From assembly GCA_030639495.1 (NCBI GenBank), contig DAOWCP010000019.1, positions 1-30,503 of the forward strand: DNA of 30,503 nucleotides, written 5' to 3'. The notes under the pieces were generated by a model that saw only the letters and a program-made list of their open reading frames with translations, was not told where the DNA came from and made no database searches. The translations under genes were made by a program, and so were the position numbers. Shown piece by piece: positions 23,988 to 30,503 of the stretch. How positions within the stretch are numbered: the stretch's first letter is position 1; every line of letters begins with the position of its first letter. The DNA comes from JAGLTN01 sp023135255. Its GTDB lineage: Bacteria; Planctomycetota; Phycisphaerae; Sedimentisphaerales; Anaerobacaceae.

Positions 23988-24016
23988 TTGTTTTTTGAAG
24001 GTAAATGCTTTATAAT
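23988..24016 (+). promoter_or_regulatory. Sigma70-type promoter for the prepilin-like gene
   Basis: TTGTTT (23988-23993), 17 bp, and a perfect TATAAT (24011-24016). The expected start is about 42 nt before ATG 24065. Confidence 0.6.
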
Positions 24017-24064
24017 TTGCACAAGATGTATTTCCCGATTTTTACTGAAATCAGGAGAGAATGA

Positions 24065-24847
24065 ATGATGAAAAAAGCTTTTACTCTTGTTGAACTATTG
24101 GTCGTCATAGCGATCATAGCACTTCTGATGGCGATTTTAATGCCGACACTTCGAGCTGCCCAGGCGCAGGCTCAGCGAGTGGTATGTTTGAGCCATTTGG
24201 GACAGCTTGGTTTAGGTTGGGTTTGTTATGCACAAGACAACGATGAATTAATTGTTAATGGCCAAACAAGTTCTGGTACAGTTTTATGTGCGGATGGAAC
24301 TTATGAGAGCTGTTGGATAAAGGGATTTTATTCAATGAATGCTGGATATAGTGAGGAAACCTGTATAAATTCTATAAAGAATGGTTTACTGTATCCATAC
24401 TGCCAAGATTACAAATTATATGCTTGTCCAACTAAACAGAAAGGGGAATTTGTAACTTATGCAATATGTGATTCCATGAATGGGCATTGGAATTTTAGTT
24501 GGAAAGATGAGATACTGCCGGACAAAAGTCTTTTGACTATAAAAAAACCTGATCGCAGAATGGTGTTTGCTGATGAAGGTGAGATTGATGGCGCAGTAAG
24601 TTATACCGCTCATTATGACAGGGAGAGGTGGTGGGACTTTCCTTCTGCAAGACATAGCAAGGGTATGACATTTTCATTTGCTGATGGTCATAGTGAATAC
24701 TGGAAGTGGATGGATAAGAGAACAATTGAACTTGCAAATGATCATGATTATGAAAAAACCCAACTCGGTAATCAGGATATGTACCGTGTTCAGATAGCTA
24801 TTTGGGGTAAGTTAGGCTATACTCCAACTGAAACTCCTATCTGGTAA
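24065..24847 (+). CDS. Prepilin-like protein with type IV pilin N-terminus (planctomycete pseudopilin/DUF1559-like)
   Basis: 260 residues. The N-terminus MMKKAFTLVELLVVIAIIAL is a type III signal sequence, cut before F6 by a prepilin peptidase, with the conserved E at mature position 5. Ala instead of Gly at -1 is usual in this group. The hydrophobic helix is followed by an ATLRAAQAQAQRVVCLSHLGQLG-like stalk and a Cys-containing globular domain. Near the C-terminus SARHSKGMTFSFADGHSEYWKW carries the H-x-G-DG-type motif common in planctomycete and Lentisphaerae members. Such proteins occur in many copies per genome, and their role (pseudopilus, surface display, or linkage to glycan enzymes) is not established. 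GGAG lies 7 nt before ATG 24065. It has its own promoter, and sits between UroD-like and LacZ-type genes. Confidence 0.88.
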   Translation: MMKKAFTLVELLVVIAIIALLMAILMPTLRAAQAQAQRVVCLSHLGQLGLGWVCYAQDNDELIVNGQTSSGTVLCADGTYESCWIKGFYSMNAGYSEETCINSIKNGLLYPYCQDYKLYACPTKQKGEFVTYAICDSMNGHWNFSWKDEILPDKSLLTIKKPDRRMVFADEGEIDGAVSYTAHYDRERWWDFPSARHSKGMTFSFADGHSEYWKWMDKRTIELANDHDYEKTQLGNQDMYRVQIAIWGKLGYTPTETPIW

Positions 24848-24864
24848 ATTCAGAAGAGGGTAAA

Positions 24865-25072
24865 ATGAAGTTAAAGTTTGTATTATTAGCGATTTAGTTG
24901 CACTTACTAAGTTGAATCCGCTTAATTATATATGATGGAAGAAACATTTTATTCAACAGCGGAAAATACCTTTGACGGCAAAAAAACGGATGGGAAGCTG
25001 CATGGTAAATTCTTGTTGATAGCTGATGTTGGCTCTGGAAAGCACAAATTTGAAACCAATTGCGATTTTTAG
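24865..25072 (+). pseudogene. Possible gene remnant between prepilin-like and LacZ-type genes
   Basis: ATG 24865 has a good AGAGGG site 4 nt upstream and starts MKLKFVLLAI, a signal-peptide-like beginning, but stops after ten codons (TAG 24895-24897). Further on, in another frame, 46 codons are open from ATG 24932 to TAG 25072 (MMEETFYSTAENTFDGKK and on) without any ribosome site. Together these look like the ends of a small exported protein gene broken by mutation, but no homologue is recognised. The rest of the 328-bp gap (to 25175) is AT-rich; a TATATAAT at 25128-25135 is a plausible -10 element for the following gene, with a poorly spaced TTGAAC at 25103. Confidence 0.25.
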
Positions 25073-25175
25073 AAAACAATTACGCGCTTTTTAAATCAAT
25101 GCTTGAACAAAAATCATTTTCTGCGACTATATAATCCTTTAAATGTATTATTTTCAACAAACAGAAAGGATTATG

Positions 25176-28100
25176 ATGTTAGATTATAAAAGCACTTACA
25201 AAATCACGTTCACTGCTGTTTTATTTTTAGCTTTTACACTCTATGCTGAGCAATTGCAGGACTGGGAGAACCCTGAAGTTTTCAGCGTTAATAACACAGA
25301 TGCCCATTGCACGCTGACGCCTTTTGCGGATGTTGAGAGTGCGATAACCGGTAATCCTGCGAATTCGCCTTTCTATAAGTCACTTAACGGCCAATGGAAA
25401 TTTAAATGGTCCCCCAAACCCGCAGATTGTCCCGCTGATTTTTATAAAGTTGATTACGATATTTCTAAGTGGGGCAATATTGATGTGCCCGGTAACTGGC
25501 AAACTCAGGGATATGGTAAGCCTATTTATTATAACAATGGCTTTCCGTTTAGATTTCAGCAAAAACCTGAACTTCAGCCAACAGTAGTTCCGCACGACCC
25601 GAATCCGGTGGGCTCATATAGAACTGAATTTACTGTTCCGCAAAACTGGAAAGGCAGGCAGGTTCTCATACATTTTGACGGCGTGCATTCCGCGTTTTAT
25701 CTCTGGATCAATGGGCAGAAAGTCGGATATAGTCAAGGTTCGATGACGCCGGCAGAATTTAATATCACTAAATACCTAAAACCCGGCAAAAATATTCTCG
25801 CTGCTAAGGTTTATCGATGGTCGGACGGCAGTTATCTGGAAGATCAGGATATGTGGAGGCTTAGCGGCATTTATCGCGATGTATATCTGCTGGCTACACC
25901 GAAAGTGCACTTGCGGGATTTTTATGTTCGTTGCGATCTTGATACGGAATATAAAGACGCAATTTTGAAAATCGATGCTGAGCTGCAAAACTCTTTCAGA
26001 AAATCAGCGAAAAAACATACTATTGAAGTTTACCTTTATGACCCGCAACTGAGGCCTGTTTCAAAAGAGCCTGTAATGAAAAAAGATGCGGATTTTATTT
26101 TCCATCGTAATCGCTCGGTGGTAAAAATGCAGTGCCTTGTTAAAGACCCGCTTAAATGGTCCGCGGAAAAGCCTAATTTATATACCATAGTATTGGTTCT
26201 CAAAAACAGTAACGGAAAAACAATAGAAGTCGAATCAACGAAGTTTGGTTTCAGGGAAGTGGAAATTTTTGATTCTAAGCTGCACATTAACGGCGTTCCT
26301 ATCTATGTTAGAGGCGTTAATCGTCATGAGCACCATCCCAGATTCGGCAGGGCTGTGCCTTACGAGACAATGCTGGAAGATATAAAACTGATGAAACAGT
26401 TTAATCTAAACACCGTGAGAACTTCACATTATCCGAATGACCCACGATGGTATCAGCTTTGTGATAAGTTTGGGTTGTATGTGATCGATGAAGCCAATGT
26501 AGAATCTTGCGGCCATCTTTTTGATTTCGGCGGAAACAACCCGAAATTCAAAGCAGCGGTAGTGGATAGAATGGTTTCGGTGGTTGAGCGTGACAAAAAC
26601 CATCCGTCGGTAATTATCTGGTCGCTCGGCAACGAAGCCGGTTTTGGCAGAAATTATGATCACATGGCAATGTATGCCAGGAGGAAAGACCCGACAAGAC
26701 CGGTTATTTATCTGGATAAAAGTGACTACGGCAACCCGGTAAGTGATATCATTTCCCCAATGTATGATACGATTGATAACGCCGTCAATGCTTCCAAACG
26801 CTGGTCTGACAGGCCTTTCATATTCGGTGAGTATGCACACTCTATGGGCAATTCTACCGGAAGTCTTCAGGACTACTGGGACAGCTTCGAGGCAAATGAC
26901 AACATGCAGGGCGGCTGCATCTGGGACTGGGTTGACCAGGGACTTTATAAAACTAATGATGAGGGGGATGAGTTTTTAGCTTATGGCGGGGACTTTGGTG
27001 ACCATCCTAACGATTTTACATGGTGCATTAATGGTATCATCACTGCTGATCGAAAACCTCAGCCCGAATTATATGAAGTTAAAAAAGTTTATCAACCGGT
27101 ATCAGTTAAGTCTTACGATCTGCTTTCAAATAAGGTAACAATAAAGAATAAACACTTTTTTACGAACCTTAATGAATACGATATCAACTGGGAGCTTTGC
27201 GAGGACGGGATAGTTATTCAACAAGGGAAAATGCCCGTTTTAAATATCGCCGCCGGCAAAAGCCAAATCGTTAGCGTGCCTTTTAAAACACCAACCCTTT
27301 TACCAGGAACGGAATACTGGTTGAAATTATCGTTCAACCTAAAAGCTGATACTCTTTATGCTAACAGGGGCTACGAAGTTGCTTTTGAGCAATTACAGCT
27401 ACCTTTTGAGAGTCTTGCTACTAAGACAGTAAAGCTCGATACATACAACGATTTGAAAATTGCAGATTCTGATAGTGTTATTAAAATTACAGGCGACGAT
27501 TTTTTGGTTACTTTCAGCAGGAAAAATGCCTGCATGACATCGCTGGTATATAACGGCAAAGAAATAATTAAAACATCTAAGGCGATAGCAGCCCCGGCTT
27601 TGAATATCTGGCGAGCACCGACCGACAATGATAAGCAGGTGCTTAAAAGATGGGAGAAAGCAAAACTTGACCAGATGAATTTATCTCCGAAATCTTTGGA
27701 GATTAACCAGCTTGATCTCGGCGATATTGAAATCACAACCTGCAATACCTTGACAACACCTCAGGGCAACGGTTTTGAACACAACTGCAAATATACAATT
27801 TCTCGTAATGGCTGGATTAAGCTCGAGAACAATGTAAAACCTATAGGTAACCTGCCCGAATCACTGCCTTTGCCAAAGCTCGGTATGCAATTTACTGTTG
27901 CAGGCGAATTTTCCAATTTTAGCTGGCTCGGCAGAGGGCCTTACGAAAATTATGCTGACAGAAAAACAGCTTCGCCGATAGGTCTATACAAATCCACCGT
28001 GGCTGAACAATATTTCCCATATGTATATCCCCAGGAAACCGGCAACAAAGAAGATGTTCGCTGGGCAAGCTTAACTGATAATTCCGGGTCTGGACTAATG

Positions 28101-28331
28101 GTAGTTGCTGAAAAACCAATGGCAATGAGTGCTTTGAACTATACGGCAAAGCAGTTGACTGATGCTCAGCATACTTACGAATTGAGGCCTAACAAGGATA
28201 TTAGCCTGTGCGTTGACTATAAAAACCGCGGCATCGGCAACGCCAGTTGTGGAGCAATGGACGTACTGGAGAAATACAACGTCTATCCCACTGCTGTCAG
28301 CTTTGGTTTTACCTTAAAACCCCTTAAATAG
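25176..28331 (+). CDS. Exported LacZ-type GH2 beta-galactosidase
   Basis: 1051 residues, the full LacZ domain order plus a signal peptide (residues 1-24, TFTAVLFLAFTLYA). The sugar-binding domain (about 30-240) includes YKSLNGQWKFKWS and DVPGNWQTQGYGKPIY. Then come the Ig-like domain (about 245-365) and a barrel (about 367-650) with GVNRHEHHP, NTVRTSHYPNDPRWY, acid/base E487 in SLGNEAGFG and nucleophile E552 in FIFGEYAHSMGNS. A second Ig-like domain and the small-chain domain (about 770-1050) follow, with ALNIWRAPTDND and FSWLGRGPYENYADRK. It hydrolyses terminal beta-galactosides, probably in the periplasm. ATG 25176 is chosen because AAAGGA lies 5 nt upstream; ATG 25143 falls at the predicted transcription start. 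It differs clearly from the GH2 protein at 19859, so a recent duplication is excluded. Confidence 0.95.
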   Translation: MLDYKSTYKITFTAVLFLAFTLYAEQLQDWENPEVFSVNNTDAHCTLTPFADVESAITGNPANSPFYKSLNGQWKFKWSPKPADCPADFYKVDYDISKWGNIDVPGNWQTQGYGKPIYYNNGFPFRFQQKPELQPTVVPHDPNPVGSYRTEFTVPQNWKGRQVLIHFDGVHSAFYLWINGQKVGYSQGSMTPAEFNITKYLKPGKNILAAKVYRWSDGSYLEDQDMWRLSGIYRDVYLLATPKVHLRDFYVRCDLDTEYKDAILKIDAELQNSFRKSAKKHTIEVYLYDPQLRPVSKEPVMKKDADFIFHRNRSVVKMQCLVKDPLKWSAEKPNLYTIVLVLKNSNGKTIEVESTKFGFREVEIFDSKLHINGVPIYVRGVNRHEHHPRFGRAVPYETMLEDIKLMKQFNLNTVRTSHYPNDPRWYQLCDKFGLYVIDEANVESCGHLFDFGGNNPKFKAAVVDRMVSVVERDKNHPSVIIWSLGNEAGFGRNYDHMAMYARRKDPTRPVIYLDKSDYGNPVSDIISPMYDTIDNAVNASKRWSDRPFIFGEYAHSMGNSTGSLQDYWDSFEANDNMQGGCIWDWVDQGLYKTNDEGDEFLAYGGDFGDHPNDFTWCINGIITADRKPQPELYEVKKVYQPVSVKSYDLLSNKVTIKNKHFFTNLNEYDINWELCEDGIVIQQGKMPVLNIAAGKSQIVSVPFKTPTLLPGTEYWLKLSFNLKADTLYANRGYEVAFEQLQLPFESLATKTVKLDTYNDLKIADSDSVIKITGDDFLVTFSRKNACMTSLVYNGKEIIKTSKAIAAPALNIWRAPTDNDKQVLKRWEKAKLDQMNLSPKSLEINQLDLGDIEITTCNTLTTPQGNGFEHNCKYTISRNGWIKLENNVKPIGNLPESLPLPKLGMQFTVAGEFSNFSWLGRGPYENYADRKTASPIGLYKSTVAEQYFPYVYPQETGNKEDVRWASLTDNSGSGLMVVAEKPMAMSALNYTAKQLTDAQHTYELRPNKDISLCVDYKNRGIGNASCGAMDVLEKYNVYPTAVSFGFTLKPLK

Positions 28332-28349
28332 CCAAACTGCTAAAACAGT

Positions 28350-28397
28350 CCTTGCTGTTGATGGTATTTGTCTGTTATAATGCCTTTCACAGCAAGG
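28350..28397. repeat. Inverted repeat CCTTGCTG/CAGCAAGG around the recJ promoter
   Basis: Perfect 8-bp arms at 28350-28357 and 28390-28397 bracket the promoter. The left arm covers the -35 element and the right arm covers the expected transcription start. It may be an operator pair. Alternatively it is a long-loop terminator of the beta-galactosidase gene, since TATTATTTTTTA follows the right arm. Confidence 0.5.
28352..28381 (+). promoter_or_regulatory. Sigma70-type promoter for recJ
   Basis: TTGCTG (28352-28357), 18-bp spacer and perfect TATAAT (28376-28381). The expected start lies about 44 nt before ATG 28432. Confidence 0.6.
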
Positions 28398-28431
28398 ATA
28401 TTATTTTTTAGAAAGATGGAACGGCTCGTTA

Positions 28432-30174
28432 ATGGGACTTTCAACTAAAACACAGAAAAAACTTTGGCATATCATTCCTACCAGAAGCGAATCTGAGCAA
28501 TTAGCCCAGTCGCTGAATATTTCTCCGCTGGTTGCGCAAGTACTGATAAACCGCGATATCTGTGACGCACAGCAGGCATCGCTTTTTCTGGATCCTAAGC
28601 TGGCATCACTCATCAAGCCTGAAGAGATGCCGGGAGTCCCGGCGGCGGTTGAAAGAATTGCTAAAGCTATCAAAAATAATGAGAAAATAACTATTTACGG
28701 TGATTATGATGTAGACGGCATCACAAGTGTTTCGATTCTGCTGCACCTTTTAAAACTTTTAGAAGCCAATGCCGATTTTTATATCCCACACAGAATAGAC
28801 GAGGGTTATGGTCTGAATCTCGATGCGGTAAAATCGCTGGCCCAATCAGGTACACAACTTTTGATAACTGTAGACTGCGGCATCGGGGCAATTGAAGCAG
28901 CAAAACAGCTGAAAGAATTGGGAGTTGATTTGATTGTCACCGACCATCATCAGCTTGGCGGGCAATTGCCGGAAGCGGCTGCTATCGTTCATACGGCCCT
29001 TGACCCTGATTATCCGAATCAATTTTCTTGCGGCGCAATGGTTGCATATAAAATAGCGTGGGCTTTGGCAAATGAATTTAATCCAGGTCAAAGGCTTGAC
29101 CCGCCACTGCGAAACTTCATGATAAACGCAACAACACTTGCAGCGATGGGCACTATTGCTGACGTGATGGATTTACGCGGGGAAAACAGAATACTGGTAA
29201 GCTACGGTTTGAAGGCGCTACCTCAATGTCAGCTTTCCGGAATCCAGGCTCTGATAGATTCAACTAACCTTACAGGCCAGGGACTCGACAGTTTCCATGT
29301 TGGTTATCGTCTGGCGCCCATGCTCAATGCTGCCGGCAGAATGGGGCATGCAAGACTGGCTGTCGAACTTATCACCAGCGAAAACCACATGCGGTCTATG
29401 CAGATAGCAGACTACCTTAAACAGCAAAACGATTTGCGCAGAAGCTGTGAAAAAAAGATGCTCAAACAGGCATATGAATTAATTACTCAACTTGGATTTA
29501 ATCATCCGGACCGCAAAAGCATCGTTTTGGCAAATGATAACTGGCATGTTGGTGTTGTTGGCATTGTTGCTTCAAGGATAGTAGATAAATATTACAAGCC
29601 TACTATAATGATAAACACTTCCAACGGTATAGCTCACGGCTCAGCGAGGTCGGTTAAAGGATTCAACATACTTGCCGCTATTAATTCTTTCAGCAAATAT
29701 CTGATAAGTGCCGGAGGGCACAAAATGGCTGCCGGTGTCACACTAAAAACAGAAAAAGTTCCGGATTTTGTCGATGCGATTGAAGAATATGCACAGCAGC
29801 ACCTGACTAATGATGACAACATCGATAAATTAACGATAGATGCTCAAGCAAAACTCGAACAATTTACCGAAAAGACCGTAAGGGAGTTAGAGAACCTTGG
29901 GCCATTCGGACAGGGAAACCCTGAACCGATATTTGCTACAAAGGGTGTCAGATTGTACAGCCCACCGAGAAAAGTCGGCTCTAAAAATGACCACCTTCAG
30001 GTTGCTATTAAAGATAATACCAGCTCGCTGAAATGTATCGGGTTTGGAATGGGAAAATATGAAAAGAAATTGCTGGAGAATGAGTTCTTTAACGTGGCAT
30101 ATCAGCCTCAAATCAATACTTATAACAGCCTTTCTTCTGTACAGCTGGTTTTAACTGATATTCAATTTGAATAA
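28432..30174 (+). CDS. recJ: Single-stranded-DNA-specific exonuclease RecJ
   Basis: 580 residues, close to the E. coli length. RecJ degrades single-stranded DNA 5' to 3' in recombination and repair. The DHH domain carries the manganese-binding motifs: YGDYDVDG (D91, D93, D95), the VDCG motif (D148) and TDHH (D171-H172-H173). A further Asp-containing stretch, ALDPDYP, follows. The DHHA1 half contains MLNAAGRMGHARLA (about 295-308), the segment WHVGVVGIVASRI and the nucleic-acid-binding motif SAGGHKMAAG. The OB-fold C-terminal domain begins near LGPFGQGNPEPIF. No key residue is missing. ATG 28432 has only a weak GGAACGG upstream. A phosphoesterase gene follows after 15 bp, probably in the same transcript. 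Confidence 0.96.
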   Translation: MGLSTKTQKKLWHIIPTRSESEQLAQSLNISPLVAQVLINRDICDAQQASLFLDPKLASLIKPEEMPGVPAAVERIAKAIKNNEKITIYGDYDVDGITSVSILLHLLKLLEANADFYIPHRIDEGYGLNLDAVKSLAQSGTQLLITVDCGIGAIEAAKQLKELGVDLIVTDHHQLGGQLPEAAAIVHTALDPDYPNQFSCGAMVAYKIAWALANEFNPGQRLDPPLRNFMINATTLAAMGTIADVMDLRGENRILVSYGLKALPQCQLSGIQALIDSTNLTGQGLDSFHVGYRLAPMLNAAGRMGHARLAVELITSENHMRSMQIADYLKQQNDLRRSCEKKMLKQAYELITQLGFNHPDRKSIVLANDNWHVGVVGIVASRIVDKYYKPTIMINTSNGIAHGSARSVKGFNILAAINSFSKYLISAGGHKMAAGVTLKTEKVPDFVDAIEEYAQQHLTNDDNIDKLTIDAQAKLEQFTEKTVRELENLGPFGQGNPEPIFATKGVRLYSPPRKVGSKNDHLQVAIKDNTSSLKCIGFGMGKYEKKLLENEFFNVAYQPQINTYNSLSSVQLVLTDIQFE

Positions 30175-30189
30175 TTATGGGGTGTAATT

Positions 30190-30503
30190 ATGAACAGATT
30201 TGATCGAAGAGGTTTTTTGAAAGCATCTTTTTCAACTGCAGCAGCTATCATTGCGGGGCTTAATTTACCATCAGTCGCAAAAGCTGACCAAAATACTATA
30301 TCCTGTAAAGATTTCAGGACTAAAATTTCGCATAAAGCAAAACCATGGACTCATTTAAATTTTTATAATGACACAAAGAATTTTACCTTTGCGATAGTAT
30401 CCGACCGAACAGGATATTTCCGCCCGGGAGTTTTCAATTCAGCCGTCAACAAACTGAACCTTATGCTTCCGGAATTTGTTATGAGCGTGGGGGATTTGAT
30501 CGA
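30190..30503 (+). CDS. Tat-exported metallophosphoesterase, N-terminal part (cut by window edge)
   Basis: The reading frame from ATG 30190 stays open to the end of the window (104 codons). The N-terminus MNRFDRRGFLKASFSTAAAI is a canonical twin-arginine signal (R6-R7-G-F-L-K), with a likely cut after VAKA. The remaining part, FTFAIVSDRTGYFRPGVFNSAV, with EFVMSVGDLI further on, matches the first two metal-binding motifs of calcineurin-like phosphoesterases (SDxTG in place of the usual DxH, then GDLI). This variant start is common in planctomycete exported phosphoesterases, from family knowledge. GGGG lies 7 nt upstream of the start. It begins 15 bp after recJ. The catalytic NH and HxH motifs lie outside the window, so activity cannot be judged. 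Confidence 0.8.
   Translation, partial: MNRFDRRGFLKASFSTAAAIIAGLNLPSVAKADQNTISCKDFRTKISHKAKPWTHLNFYNDTKNFTFAIVSDRTGYFRPGVFNSAVNKLNLMLPEFVMSVGDLI

Noticed and set aside
26424..26840. 138-codon minus-strand frame inside the LacZ-type gene
   Set aside because: It is a shadow of the conserved GH2 barrel, which carries both catalytic glutamates on the plus strand.

Overview
The window (30.5 kb, roughly 43% GC by eye) looks like a chromosomal segment of a planctomycete, most likely of the Phycisphaerae/Sedimentisphaerales type. This is inference from several traits: a prepilin-like protein with the KAFTLVELLVVIAIIALLMAILMPTL-type N-terminus, large exported GH2 and GH29 glycosidases, twin-arginine signals on enzymes that are usually cytosolic, a UroD-family protein next to glycosidases, csrA, and AT-rich intergenic DNA with Shine-Dalgarno sequences of varying strength. 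No rRNA, tRNA, CRISPR array, integrase or transposase gene is visible.

Layout. Positions 67-1143 (-): M24 Xaa-Pro aminopeptidase. 1451-3971 (+): rhomboid protease and a secreted SH3-repeat protein, closed by a strong terminator. 4060-10147 (-): M14 peptidase lipoprotein, PNPOx-like FMN protein, a 1096-residue AsmA/TamB-like protein built of about five tandem modules, and purD. 10342-12230 (+): coiled-coil lipoprotein with a polytopic membrane partner, then csrA behind a 275-nt leader. 12463-15475 (-): an extremely basic R/G/Q-rich secreted protein, a Tat-signal Nif3-like protein, and an ASCH/HAD gene pair. 15648-28331 (+): rmuC followed by a glycan-degradation block (GH29 fucosidase with a discoidin domain, NagX/HGSNAT-like acyltransferase, GH2, UroD-like protein, prepilin-like protein, LacZ-type GH2). 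28432-30503 (+): recJ and a truncated Tat-signal metallophosphoesterase.

The least ordinary signal is a 103-104 bp dispersed repeat present five times (one copy cut by the left edge, one diverged). Read in one orientation it folds into a long bulged hairpin whose G-U wobbles favour RNA of that strand, followed by a small hairpin carrying an AAGGG Shine-Dalgarno-like sequence. All three complete, well-conserved copies sit directly upstream of, and in the same direction as, a coding sequence (M14 lipoprotein, AsmA-like protein, GH2). In front of the AsmA-like gene the repeat itself supplies the ribosome binding site. This is compatible with a family of mobile or cis-regulatory RNA leaders, but a plain MITE/REP-type element cannot be excluded.

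Functionally, the right half suggests breakdown of fucose- and galactose- (or uronate-) containing glycans in the periplasm: three enzymes carry signal peptides, and the membrane acyltransferase could acetylate amino sugars. The left half is mostly housekeeping and cell-envelope functions.
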